A stretch of DNA of 64,000 bases from NCBI RefSeq assembly GCF_014205295.1, contig NZ_JACHNF010000001.1, positions 5,084,001-5,148,000 on the forward strand. The letters are read 5' to 3'. This document shows positions 1 to 9,029 of the stretch, in pieces; positions within the stretch are counted from its first letter, which is position 1; every line of letters begins with the position of its first letter. The DNA is from Kribbella solani. Lineage in GTDB: Bacteria > Actinomycetota > Actinomycetes > Propionibacteriales > Kribbellaceae. The translations under genes and the position numbers were made by a program. The notes below the pieces were generated by a model. That model searched no databases and had not been told where the DNA came from. It saw only the letters and a list, made by a program, of their open reading frames with translations.

Positions 1-62
1 AACACCGCGCGCACGTCGTGCGACGGTGCAGGATCGGTCAACGGGTCATAGGCCTCCGGCAC
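1..62 (-). CDS. Possible 5' end of a truncated gene (left edge)
   Basis: An open frame on the minus strand begins with GTG at 62 and stays open to the window edge (about 20 codons, beginning M-P-E-A-Y-D-P-L-T-D). It starts only 9 nt after the stop codon of the aminotransferase gene, so it could be the next gene of the same operon. The fragment is too short to identify. It may also be chance, because short open frames are common in GC-rich DNA. Confidence 0.35.
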   Translation of the reverse strand, partial: MPEAYDPLTDPAPSHDVRAV

Positions 63-71
63 GCCTAAAGC

Positions 72-1142
72 CTAGTAGGCCGCGTGGACAGCCTGAGTCA
101 GCGCGTCCAGTGCCGCCTTCAGCTCGGTCGGGGCCGGGAAGCCGAAGCCGAGGCGGAAGACGCGCGGCTCGTCCCCGAACCAGTCGCCATCGGCGAGCCG
201 TACGCCCAGCTCAGCCGTCGTACGCCGGAACCGTGCGAGGTCCACATCCGGCTTCAAGCGGATCACGCACAACGCGCCGGCGTCGGGGCGTACCCACTCC
301 ACCGACTGGTTGTTCCGCACCCAGTCCGCGGTGATCTGCAGGTTCTCCTCCAGCCAGGACCTCCGGTGCGCCAAGATCGTGTCCTCCTGCTCGAACAGCC
401 GAACCGCCAGCGCCTCGCAGACCGGGGACGCGGACACGACGGTATTGAACTTGGCCGTCACCAGTTGCTCCACCAGCTTGTCGTCGGTGCTGACTACCCA
501 TCCGATGCGCAATCCGGCCGCTCCATGGCACTTCGACAACGACGCCACCGATATGACCTTCAGGCCGAGGCTCACTGCTGTGTCCGCGACCGGATCGTCG
601 CCGTACGTCGCGCTGCGGTAGGTCTCGTCTACCAAGAGGTAGGCGTCCGGACAGATCTCCGTCATCGCTGCGACCACCTCCTGCAGGACAGTGCGCGGGA
701 TGGCGGTGCCGGACGGGTTCTGCGGTGTTGCCAGGCTGACCAGCTTGGTGTCGGGCGTGAGCTTGGCGCGTACCGCGTCGGCTGTGAGCTGGTACGCGTC
801 GTCGAACGTCAGCGGGATCACTTGCACGTCCGCGCCCAGCGACTCGTACGTGGTGCGGGTCATCGGGAAGAGCGGTGCGGTCGTGACGACCTGTCCGCCG
901 GCGTCCGCGAGAAGGTAGGAGAGCAGGAAGATGCCGTGCATTCCGCCGACCGTGACGACGACCTGGTCCGGGCGTACGCCGTGGCGGTCGGCGATCGCGG
1001 TACGCAACCGGGCGTCGCCGTCGGCCGTACCGTAACCGAGCTCTAGGTCCGCCAGCTCCGGCGTCAGCAGGTCCGCGAGCCGGAGGTCCGGGCCGTAGCT
1101 CTCGCCCAGGTCGTGCTGAACGTGCTCAGCGGTCAGGGACAT
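72..1142 (-). CDS. PLP-dependent class I/II aminotransferase
   Basis: A 356-residue fold-type I PLP enzyme. The probable PLP lysine is K204 in S-L-S-K-C-H-G-A-A-G-L-R-I-G-W, the usual class I/II context, and upstream segments such as T-P-Q-N-P-S-G-T fit the substrate-binding loop of aspartate-aminotransferase-like proteins. The ATG at 1142 was chosen because the conserved part begins there; an in-frame ATG at 1169 would add nine residues, and neither has a clear Shine-Dalgarno sequence. It diverges from a MocR regulator gene across about 90 bp, a layout in which the MocR protein usually controls its neighbour. The amino acid substrate cannot be told from sequence. Confidence 0.85.
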   Translation of the reverse strand: MSLTAEHVQHDLGESYGPDLRLADLLTPELADLELGYGTADGDARLRTAIADRHGVRPDQVVVTVGGMHGIFLLSYLLADAGGQVVTTAPLFPMTRTTYESLGADVQVIPLTFDDAYQLTADAVRAKLTPDTKLVSLATPQNPSGTAIPRTVLQEVVAAMTEICPDAYLLVDETYRSATYGDDPVADTAVSLGLKVISVASLSKCHGAAGLRIGWVVSTDDKLVEQLVTAKFNTVVSASPVCEALAVRLFEQEDTILAHRRSWLEENLQITADWVRNNQSVEWVRPDAGALCVIRLKPDVDLARFRRTTAELGVRLADGDWFGDEPRVFRLGFGFPAPTELKAALDALTQAVHAAY

Positions 1143-1207
1143 GATCTGGTGACGCGGAAAAGTGGGCATACGGCCATGGTTCCGGCCGATCGGTGGTGTC
1201 TGCAGAG

Positions 1208-1263
1208 CCAATCGGGCAGAATTGGTTCGCAGATGAGACCAATCGAAGTGGTTGACCGATTGG
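1208..1263. promoter_or_regulatory. Candidate MocR operator in the divergent spacer
   Basis: The inverted repeat CCAAT-N8-ATTGG lies at 1208-1225, and a second pair of the same words occurs at 1239-1243 (CCAAT) and 1259-1263 (ATTGG), spilling into the first codons of the MocR gene. MocR-type regulators typically bind repeated short boxes in the spacer between themselves and a divergent target, so this is the natural operator candidate. Assignment is by position and repeat content only. Confidence 0.45.
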
Positions 1264-2645
1264 GCCGCTGGTCCTCCGGCCGCGGCCCGCTGTACGTGCT
1301 GCTCGCGACGCGGCTCCGGCAACTCATCGACGACGGCGATCTCCCGCCTGGTGCAGTCCTACCGCCAGACCGTGCACTGGCCGGCGCACTGGCAGTCGGG
1401 CGTACCACGGTGGTCGCCGCGTACGACCTGCTCCGTGCTGAAGGGCGCATCACCCGCCGGCAGGGCAGTGGTACGCGAGTGGCCGGCGTACCGTCCGGAG
1501 CGCAGGTACTGGATGCACCGGTCGACCCCCTGTTCCTGGATTCACTGGAAGCACGTGACGACGACGTACTGCTCGCCATCTGCGCGGCTCCAGGCGATCC
1601 ACCAAAGGAGTTGGCCGAGGCGTACGTACGGATCGCCCCGGAGCTCGCTGCACTTGAAGACGACATCGGCTACTACCCGTACGGGCATCCGGCTTTGCGG
1701 CAGGCACTGGCTGATCGCTACACGGCCCGTGGCGTGGCTACGCGTGTAGAGCAAGTCATGGTGACCAACGGGGGTCAGCAAGCGTTGTCGTTGCTCGCAC
1801 ATGCGTTGGTGTCGCCGGGAGATCGGGTGCTGGTGGAGGCGCCGACGTACCCGGGTGCGCTGGAGGCGTTCCGGGAGCAGGGAGCCGTGCTGCATGGACT
1901 ACCGGTCGGGCTGGAAGGCATCGAGGCGGCCGTCCGGGAGCGGCGTCCCGCGGTTGCCTATGTCGTTCCGACGTACCACAACCCCACTGGGGCGGTGATG
2001 TCCGCGCTTACGCGGCAGCGGCTGGCTGGTGTGGGTGTTCCGGTGATCGAGGACGAGGTACCGGCGGACCTGGGGTTCCCTGGTGAGACACAGCCTGCAC
2101 CGGTGGCGGCGTACAGCGACTCGGTTGTTTCCATCGGTTCACTCAGTAAGAGCGTGTGGGGTGGTCTGCGGATCGGGTGGATACGTGCTGCGGCGCCTCT
2201 GATCAACCGTGTGGCCCGGCTGCGCGCCGTACACGACCTGGGCGGCAATGTCCCGTCGCAGCTCGCCGCAGTACACCTGCTGCCCTTGCTGGACGCGCCA
2301 GGCCTACACACCACCCTGAAGGCCCGCCACGACCACCTGCACGCCTTGCTCACCCAGTCACTCCCCAGTTGGCAGGTCCCAACCGTCACGGGCGGCCAGT
2401 GCCTGTGGGTACGCCTCCCGTACGGCGACGGCGCCTCCTTCGCCCAAACCGCCCTCCGCCACGGCCTAGCCGTCCTCCCCGGCACCGGCCTCGACGTCAC
2501 CGGCGCCGGAACCCCCTACATCCGCCTACACTTCCGCGCCCAACCAACCGCCCTCACCGAAGCAGCCCACCGCCTAACCAAGGCCTGGACCACCTACCAC
2601 CCACCCAGTCACCACCCCATCCCCCGCCCCACCATCGCCATCTGA
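1233..2645 (+). CDS. MocR/PdxR-type GntR-family transcriptional regulator
   Basis: A 470-residue two-domain regulator. Residues about 10-75 form a GntR winged helix (L-R-Q-L-I-D-D-G-D-L-P-P-G-A-V-L-P, then R-T-T-V-V-A-A-Y-D-L-L), and about 95-455 form an aminotransferase-like domain with PLP lysine K306 in S-L-S-K-S-V-W-G-G-L. The ATG at 1233 starts the GntR domain; upstream in-frame starts would add unconserved residues. MocR proteins sense PLP or an amino-PLP adduct and usually control a divergent PLP-related gene, here the aminotransferase. The last 250 bases are unusually C-rich (runs of CCC and ACC codons). Confidence 0.9.
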   Translation: MRPIEVVDRLGRWSSGRGPLYVLLATRLRQLIDDGDLPPGAVLPPDRALAGALAVGRTTVVAAYDLLRAEGRITRRQGSGTRVAGVPSGAQVLDAPVDPLFLDSLEARDDDVLLAICAAPGDPPKELAEAYVRIAPELAALEDDIGYYPYGHPALRQALADRYTARGVATRVEQVMVTNGGQQALSLLAHALVSPGDRVLVEAPTYPGALEAFREQGAVLHGLPVGLEGIEAAVRERRPAVAYVVPTYHNPTGAVMSALTRQRLAGVGVPVIEDEVPADLGFPGETQPAPVAAYSDSVVSIGSLSKSVWGGLRIGWIRAAAPLINRVARLRAVHDLGGNVPSQLAAVHLLPLLDAPGLHTTLKARHDHLHALLTQSLPSWQVPTVTGGQCLWVRLPYGDGASFAQTALRHGLAVLPGTGLDVTGAGTPYIRLHFRAQPTALTEAAHRLTKAWTTYHPPSHHPIPRPTIAI

Positions 2646-2686
2646 CTGGCAGCTGGCCGGTGAAGCGAGGGTTGGGTGGGGTGCGG

Positions 2687-5476
2687 CTAGTTGGTAAAGC
2701 GGAGGGTTAGGTGGGAGGGGGTGGTGGTTAGTTTGTCGCGGGTGGGGAGGGCAGGGCCGCAGGCGGCGGTGCCTACTCCGGTTTGGGCTATGTCTAGGGT
2801 GACGTGGGTGGTATCGCCGGGGACCAGGTCGGGGGTGTGCTTGGCGGACTCCAGGTCGTGGGTGGTCCAGTCGCGGACAGTCAGGCCGAACAGGTCGTCC
2901 ACTGCTTCGATGCGGAGTGTGTCGAGCGTGGCCCAGCGGGTGTCGATGCGCTGACCGTTCTCCTGCGGACGGACGTACGGCGTCTGGAGCTCGGCGACAG
3001 TGGCTGTGTACTTCCCGACCGCGGCGGCCGCGCGTGTGTCTACGTACGCCTCGTTCGGGCCGGTGCCGAACCACTCGACCTGCTGCACCTTCGGGAGCTC
3101 GAACGTGATGCCCAGGCGGGGCAGCACCTCCGGGAACAACCCCTCGGGTACGAGGCTGAGCTGCAGGACCACGCCATCCTCTACAGCAGTCCAACGCCAT
3201 GTACTGCGCAGACCCCACTGCAGCGCGGGCGGTGCGGTGCGGGTGACGACCTCCCATGCACCGTCGCGTTCGCCCTGCGAGACGATCCGGTGCTGTACGC
3301 GGTGCAACCCCTGCTCACGCCAGGCGGCCGCGACCCCAGGAATCGCGTCGTTGTCGATCGGCGCCCGCCACACGTCCAGCCGAACATTCGTCAACCCAGC
3401 AACAGAAATCCCAGCTGCGTCGGCAACACCACCAACCACCGCCTCACCAGAGGGAACCGTCGCGGTCGGGGTGGTTGGTTGGTCGAGGCGGATTTGGCCC
3501 CAGGCGATGCGGTGGCCGGCGGTCGCCCATGGGGTGGCGTCGGCCAGTTCGGCGGTGACCGTGAGCCAGGTTTCCGGGCGGCCCTCCGCGCGTAGCTTGT
3601 CGAGCTCCGGCGGGAGCTCGACAGACGTCGACGCACCCGGCGCGAGCACCGGCACGTTCAGCGGGGCGGTTCCGACCACCTCGCCCTCCACCTCGACCCG
3701 TGCCGTGAACACCAGGTGGCTCGTGTCCAGCACCTCGTAGTGGTTCGTCACCGTCACCCCATCGTTGCCGTCAGCAACGATACGGACCGGCTCGATCACC
3801 TTGACGAACTCGTGCATTCCCGGCGACGGCGTCCGGTCCGGGAACAGCAGCCCGTCGCAGACGAAGTTCCCGTCGTGGATCGGCTCGCCGAAGTCACCGC
3901 CGTACGCGTAGACCTCGCGCCCGTCGATCGTGGTCCGCAGACCGTGGTCGATGAACTCCCAGATGAAACCACCCTGGCAGCGCGGATACTTCTCGAACAC
4001 CTCGCGGTAGTCCAGCAGCCCGCCCGGCCCGTTACCCATCGCATGCCCGTACTCGCACAGGATGTACGGCAGGTTCCGGTACTTCGTGGCGTCCGCGCCG
4101 ATCTCCGCGCACTGCTCCGGCGACGCGTACATCCGCGAGTAGATGTCGACGAACTCCGCCTCGGTGTCGCGTTCGTAGTGCACCGGCCGGGACGGGTCGA
4201 GCTCCTTGACCAGGTCGTACATGGCCTTCAGGTTGTCGCCCATCCCGCACTCGTTGCCGAGCGACCAGATCACGATCGACGGGTGGTTCTTGTCCCGGTG
4301 TACGGTCCGGCGCATCCGGTTCACCAGGTCGTCGCGGAACCGCTCGTCCATCACCGGGTTCGGCAGTTTCGGCGGCTGCGGTTCGTACCCGAACCCGTGT
4401 GATTCCAGATCGCATTCGTCGATCACGTACAGGCCGTACTCGTCGCACAGTTCGAGGAAGTGCGGGTGCGGCGGGTAGTGGCTGGTGCGTACGGCGTTGA
4501 TGCCGGCGCGCTTCATGATCAGTACGTCGTCGAGCATGTCCTGCTCGGTCACCGAGCGGCCGCGATCCGGGTGGAACTCGTGCCGGTTGACGCCGTTGAA
4601 CAGCACCCGGTTGCCGTTCACGGTGAAGATCCCGTCGACGATCGCGACCGTACGGAACCCGATCCGCAACCGGACGTCACCACCGGCGGTACGCAGCACG
4701 GCGTCGTACAACCGCGGCACCTCGGCGCTCCACGGCTGCACGCCTTCGACCCGCACGTGCTCGCCGGTCGGCACCTCGAGGCCGAGCTCGGCCACCGAAA
4801 CGGTCCCCGGTACGTCGGACTCGACCAGCAGCGTGCCCGCGCCGTCGACGTGGTCCCAGGCCGCCTTCACGAACACGTCGGTCGGCGCGTCCGGCCGGAG
4901 CGCGAGCAGGTTGACCTCGCGGAAGATCCCGGACAGCCACCACATGTCCTGGTCCTCGACATAGCTGCCGGCCGACCACTGGTGTACGCGGACCGCGATC
5001 CGTGCTTCGTTGCCGGGCGCAACCAGCGCGGTGAGGTCGAACTCCGACGCCAGCCGCGAACCGGATGACCAGCCGACCCACTCGCCGTTCACGTACACCG
5101 CGAACCGGGAGTCGACGCCCTCGAACCGGAGCACGATCTTGGCGCCCGCGAAGTCGGCCGGAACGCTCACGGTCCGGACGTAGTCACCGGTCGGGTTGTC
5201 GGTCGGCACGTACGGCGGTTCGAGCGGGAACGGGTAGACCACGTTCGTGTACGCCGGCTTGCCGTACCCGCTGAGCTGCCAGTGGCCCGGGACGGTGATG
5301 GTGTCCCAGCCGGTGGTGTCCGGGTCGGTCAGGTCGTCCGGCGCGGCCGCGACCGTCGGCGACAGCCGGAAGCTCCACTCCCCGCCGAGCGGCACCCGCC
5401 GGGCGTCGTCATCCAGCCAGGAACGTGGGGGCAGCACGTTGGCCCCGGACCCAAAGTCCTCAACGTAATCGCTCAC
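2687..5476 (-). CDS. lacZ: Beta-galactosidase, glycoside hydrolase family 2 (LacZ type)
   Basis: A 929-residue GH2 enzyme of LacZ architecture: jelly-roll, two immunoglobulin-like domains around a TIM barrel, and a C-terminal galactose-mutarotase-like domain. The acid/base glutamate lies in W-S-L-G-N-E-C-G (about E408) and the nucleophile in I-L-C-E-Y-G-H-A-M-G-N-G (about E474), both intact. It hydrolyses terminal beta-galactosides. There is no signal peptide, so it acts in the cytoplasm. The GTG at 5476 (V-S-D-Y-V-E-D) was preferred over the longer frame because the conserved N-terminal segment starts soon after. No sugar transporter adjoins it. Confidence 0.93.
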   Translation of the reverse strand: MSDYVEDFGSGANVLPPRSWLDDDARRVPLGGEWSFRLSPTVAAAPDDLTDPDTTGWDTITVPGHWQLSGYGKPAYTNVVYPFPLEPPYVPTDNPTGDYVRTVSVPADFAGAKIVLRFEGVDSRFAVYVNGEWVGWSSGSRLASEFDLTALVAPGNEARIAVRVHQWSAGSYVEDQDMWWLSGIFREVNLLALRPDAPTDVFVKAAWDHVDGAGTLLVESDVPGTVSVAELGLEVPTGEHVRVEGVQPWSAEVPRLYDAVLRTAGGDVRLRIGFRTVAIVDGIFTVNGNRVLFNGVNRHEFHPDRGRSVTEQDMLDDVLIMKRAGINAVRTSHYPPHPHFLELCDEYGLYVIDECDLESHGFGYEPQPPKLPNPVMDERFRDDLVNRMRRTVHRDKNHPSIVIWSLGNECGMGDNLKAMYDLVKELDPSRPVHYERDTEAEFVDIYSRMYASPEQCAEIGADATKYRNLPYILCEYGHAMGNGPGGLLDYREVFEKYPRCQGGFIWEFIDHGLRTTIDGREVYAYGGDFGEPIHDGNFVCDGLLFPDRTPSPGMHEFVKVIEPVRIVADGNDGVTVTNHYEVLDTSHLVFTARVEVEGEVVGTAPLNVPVLAPGASTSVELPPELDKLRAEGRPETWLTVTAELADATPWATAGHRIAWGQIRLDQPTTPTATVPSGEAVVGGVADAAGISVAGLTNVRLDVWRAPIDNDAIPGVAAAWREQGLHRVQHRIVSQGERDGAWEVVTRTAPPALQWGLRSTWRWTAVEDGVVLQLSLVPEGLFPEVLPRLGITFELPKVQQVEWFGTGPNEAYVDTRAAAAVGKYTATVAELQTPYVRPQENGQRIDTRWATLDTLRIEAVDDLFGLTVRDWTTHDLESAKHTPDLVPGDTTHVTLDIAQTGVGTAACGPALPTRDKLTTTPSHLTLRFTN

Positions 5477-5579
5477 GAGAGCCGAGCCTACGGCCAACCT
5501 GTTCACAACTCCACACCTATCAACAGATATGGACAACAATCGCTCAGCTGCTCACCCGGAACAACCAGGCGGGAGCGGG

Positions 5580-6011
5580 TTACGGCTGGCAGTCCTTGCA
5601 GATGCCGACCAGGGCTACCTGTTCCGGGGCGAGGTGGAAGCCGAGGTCGCGGGCGAGTTTCTTGCGAGCCGACTCGAGGGTGTCGCCCGGCGCGTCGTAC
5701 ACGGTGCCGCACTCGGAGCAGCGCAGGTGCAGATGCCGCGGCGCCAGGTCCCCGGCCAGGTGGTACGTCGTCCCGGCCCGGCCCAGGTGCACGTGCGTGA
5801 CCAGGCCGAACTCCCCCAGCGCATCCAGCGCCCGGTACACCGTCGCCCGATGAATCCCGGGCCGCAACTGCTCGGCCCGTTCACCGATCTGCTCGGCACT
5901 GAGATGTTCCTCGGTTCCGGCGAGCACCTCGACCACCGCGAGCCGAGCGGGTGTGACCCGCTCGCCCCGATCCCGCAGCCGCTGCGCGCTGACCTCAACA
6001 GCACTCGTCAT
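5580..6011 (-). CDS. Fur-family metal-responsive repressor
   Basis: A 143-residue Fur superfamily protein. A winged helix (about 8-75, with H-R-A-T-V-Y-R-A-L as recognition helix) is followed by a dimerisation domain. The structural zinc site is complete: C98-S-E-C101 and C138-K-D-C141. Histidines 93 and 95 fit the regulatory metal site. The start at 6011 has a good ribosome binding site, AAGGAG five bases upstream. Whether it is Fur, Zur or Nur cannot be decided by eye. It lies between lacZ and topA, both on the same strand, with no obvious metal transporter nearby. Confidence 0.9.
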   Translation of the reverse strand: MTSAVEVSAQRLRDRGERVTPARLAVVEVLAGTEEHLSAEQIGERAEQLRPGIHRATVYRALDALGEFGLVTHVHLGRAGTTYHLAGDLAPRHLHLRCSECGTVYDAPGDTLESARKKLARDLGFHLAPEQVALVGICKDCQP

Positions 6012-6065
6012 CCGCGCTCCTTCGGTACGTCCCCGTGCACTTTGAAACCAGGCCCAGACGCCGGC

Positions 6066-8810
6066 TCAGGACTTCTTCGTCGCGCTCTTCTTGGCAGTCG
6101 TCTTCTTCGCGGTCGTCTTCTTCGCCGCCGTGGTCTTCTTGGCAGCCGTCTTCTTGGCCGCGGTCTTCTTCGCGGCCGTCTTCTTGGCGGCGGTCTTCTT
6201 GGCCGGTCGCTTCACCGGCCCGCGGGCGCGCTTCTCCGCCAGCAGCTCGGCCGCCCGCAGCAAGGAGATGGTGTCGACCGAGTCGTCCTTGCGGAGCGTC
6301 GCGTTCGTCTCCCCGTCGGTGACGTACGGACCGAAGCGGCCCTCCTTCACCACCACCGGCTTCTTCGACTCCGGGTCCTCGCCCAGCTCCTTCAGCGGCG
6401 GCGCGGCTGCCCGGCGACCACGCTGCTTCGGCTCCGAGTAGATCTTCAGCGCCTCTTCGAGGGTGATGTCGAACATCTGCTCCTCGGAGGACAGCGACCG
6501 CGAGTCCGTACCCTTCTTCAGGTACGGCCCGTAGCGCCCGTTCTGCGCGGTGATCTCGTCGCCGCTCTCCGGGTCCTTCCCGACGACCCGCGGCAGCGAC
6601 AGCAGCTTCATCGCGTCGTCCAGGCTGATCGCGTCCAGCGTCATCGACTTGAGCAGCGACCCGGTCCGCGGTTTCGCACCCTTCGGCGCGTCCTCCGGCA
6701 GCACCTCGGTCACGTACGGCCCGAACCGTCCGGCCTTGGCCACCACCTTCAGCCCGGTGTCCGGCGCGTTGCCCAGCTCGTGCTCGACCCCGGAAGGCTG
6801 CTCCAGCAGTTCCTTCGCCTTGTCGACGGTGAGCTCGTCCGGCGGCAGATCCTCGGGTACGTTCGCCCGCCGCTCGTCCTTGTCCTCGACGTACGGCCCG
6901 TATCGCCCGACCCGGACCACGACCCCGCTGTCGTCCCCACCGACCGGGAAGGTCGACATCTCCCGGGCGTCGATGTCGCCCAGGTCGGTCACCATCGACT
7001 GCAGACCCTCAAGGTCGTCATCGCCGAAGTAGAACCGGGCCAGTACGCCCTCGCGCTGCAGGTCACCGGCGGCGACCTCGTCGAGGGTGTCCTCCATCGA
7101 GGCGGTGAAGGTGTAGTCCACCAGCCGGGTGAAGTGCTCCTCCAGCAGCCGGACCACCGCGAACGCCAGCCAGGCCGGTACGAGCGCCTGGCCCTTCTTG
7201 TAGATGTACTTGCGCGCCTGGATCGTGCCGATGATCGACGCGTACGTCGACGGGCGACCGATCTCGCGCTCTTCCAGCTCGCGGATCAGCGTCGCTTCGG
7301 TGTACCGGGCCGGCGGCTTCGTCTCATGTCCCGAGGCAAGCACCTCGAGCGCGGGCAGTACGTCGCCCTCCTCCACGTTCGGGAGGCGGGTCTCCTGGTC
7401 GTCGGTCCCGGCGGACGGGTCGTCCGCGCCCTCGACGTACGCCTTGAGGAACCCGTGGAACGTGATCACCCGGCCGGACGAGGTGAACTCGCACTTCTCC
7501 CCGGTCGAGGCGGTCGCGTCGATCTTGATCGAGACGCTGTTCCCGGCCGCGTCCTTCATCTGGGACGCGATCGTCCGCATCCAGATCAGCTCGTACAGCC
7601 GGAACTCGGGGCCGCTCAGACCGGTCTGCGCCGGAGTCTGGAAGACCTCACCGGCCGGCCGGATCGCCTCGTGTGCCTCCTGCGCGTTCTTCACCTTGGA
7701 GGTGTAGACCCGCGGCTTGTCCGGCAGGTACGACGCGCCGTACAGCTCGCGGACCTGCGCCCGGGCCGCGGTGATCGCGGTGTCCGACAGCGTCACGCTG
7801 TCAGTACGCATATAGGTGATGTTGCCGTTCTCGTACAGCCGCTGGGCGACCTGCATCGTCTGCGACGCGGACATGCCGAGCTTCCGCCCGGCCTCCTGCT
7901 GCAGCGTGGTGGTACGGAACGGGGCGTACGGCTTGCGGGTGTACGGCTTGGACTCGATCGCCCGGACGGTGAACCGCGAGTCGCGCAGCGCACCGGCCAG
8001 CGCGGTCGCGGTCGCCTCGTTCAGGTGAACCGTGTTCGCGCCCTTGAGCTCACCGGTCGAGCTGAAGTCGCGGCCCTGCGCCACCCGCTTGCTGTCCACC
8101 GAGACCAGGCGGGAACCGAACTGCCGCGGCGTCCGGCTCTCGCCGGCGTCCAGAGTCGCGTCCAGGTCCCAGTACGAGGCGCTGCGGAAGGCGATCCGCT
8201 CGCGCTCGCGGTCGACCACCATCCGGATCGCGACCGACTGGACCCGGCCCGCCGACAGCTTCGGCATGACCTTCTTCCAGAGCACCGGCGAGACCTCGTA
8301 CCCGTACAGCCGGTCCAGGATCCGGCGCGCCTCCTGGGCGTCGACGAGCGCCTCGTCGATGTCCCGGGCGTTGCCGACCGCGTCCTGGATCGCCTTCGGG
8401 GTGATCTCGTGGAACACCATCCGGCGGACCGGGACCTTCGGCTTCAGCTCCTCCAGCAGGTGCCAGGCGATCGCCTCGCCCTCGCGGTCCTCGTCTGTCG
8501 CCAGGAAGAGCTCGTCGGCACCCTTGAGCAGGTCCTTGAGCTTGCGGATCTGCGCCTTCTTGTCGGCCGGCACCACGTACAGCGGGTCGAAGTGGTCCTC
8601 GACGTTCACCCCGAGCCGTGCCCATGGCAGGCCCTTGTACTTCGCCGGGATCTCGTCGGCGCCGCTCGGCAGGTCCCGGATGTGGCCGAAGCTGGACTCC
8701 ACCACGTACCCGGACCCGAGGAAGCCGGCGATCATCCGCGCCTTCTTCGGCGACTCGACGATCACCAGACGCGTGCCCGCCGCTGTCTTCGTCCCTGCTG
8801 CCCCTGCCAC
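6066..8810 (-). CDS. topA: DNA topoisomerase I
   Basis: A 914-residue type IA topoisomerase that relaxes negatively supercoiled DNA. The N-terminal Toprim domain begins R-L-V-I-V-E-S-P-K-K-A, the acidic triad region reads A-T-D-E-D-R-E-G-E-A-I-A-W-H, and the active-site tyrosine lies in N-I-T-Y-M-R-T-D-S (about Y333). Several topoisomerase C-terminal repeat modules (G-R-Y/F-G-P-Y) follow. The last 50 or so residues are a lysine/alanine tail (repeated A-A-K-K-T), typical of actinobacterial TopA and used for DNA binding and processivity. The start is GTG at 8810 with GGGAG upstream. Confidence 0.97.
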   Translation of the reverse strand: MAGAAGTKTAAGTRLVIVESPKKARMIAGFLGSGYVVESSFGHIRDLPSGADEIPAKYKGLPWARLGVNVEDHFDPLYVVPADKKAQIRKLKDLLKGADELFLATDEDREGEAIAWHLLEELKPKVPVRRMVFHEITPKAIQDAVGNARDIDEALVDAQEARRILDRLYGYEVSPVLWKKVMPKLSAGRVQSVAIRMVVDRERERIAFRSASYWDLDATLDAGESRTPRQFGSRLVSVDSKRVAQGRDFSSTGELKGANTVHLNEATATALAGALRDSRFTVRAIESKPYTRKPYAPFRTTTLQQEAGRKLGMSASQTMQVAQRLYENGNITYMRTDSVTLSDTAITAARAQVRELYGASYLPDKPRVYTSKVKNAQEAHEAIRPAGEVFQTPAQTGLSGPEFRLYELIWMRTIASQMKDAAGNSVSIKIDATASTGEKCEFTSSGRVITFHGFLKAYVEGADDPSAGTDDQETRLPNVEEGDVLPALEVLASGHETKPPARYTEATLIRELEEREIGRPSTYASIIGTIQARKYIYKKGQALVPAWLAFAVVRLLEEHFTRLVDYTFTASMEDTLDEVAAGDLQREGVLARFYFGDDDLEGLQSMVTDLGDIDAREMSTFPVGGDDSGVVVRVGRYGPYVEDKDERRANVPEDLPPDELTVDKAKELLEQPSGVEHELGNAPDTGLKVVAKAGRFGPYVTEVLPEDAPKGAKPRTGSLLKSMTLDAISLDDAMKLLSLPRVVGKDPESGDEITAQNGRYGPYLKKGTDSRSLSSEEQMFDITLEEALKIYSEPKQRGRRAAAPPLKELGEDPESKKPVVVKEGRFGPYVTDGETNATLRKDDSVDTISLLRAAELLAEKRARGPVKRPAKKTAAKKTAAKKTAAKKTAAKKTTAAKKTTAKKTTAKKSATKKS

Positions 8811-9029
8811 TGCGCTCCCTACTCTCGTCCTGCCGACAACGCCCTTTCACCGACGCCTGTTCCCCCAGCACAGACCGACCCGCCCGAGGACAGAGTACGG
8901 CCGACGGCAACGCATTTCTCAACGCACGGTAACCGGTCAGGCCCCCGGTACGCCTCCCAGGGTTTCAGAAAGTGGCGAACGCCCCACCCTCACCGCGCGT
9001 CGCGACCAGGCTTACGAGCGTACGCCGTC

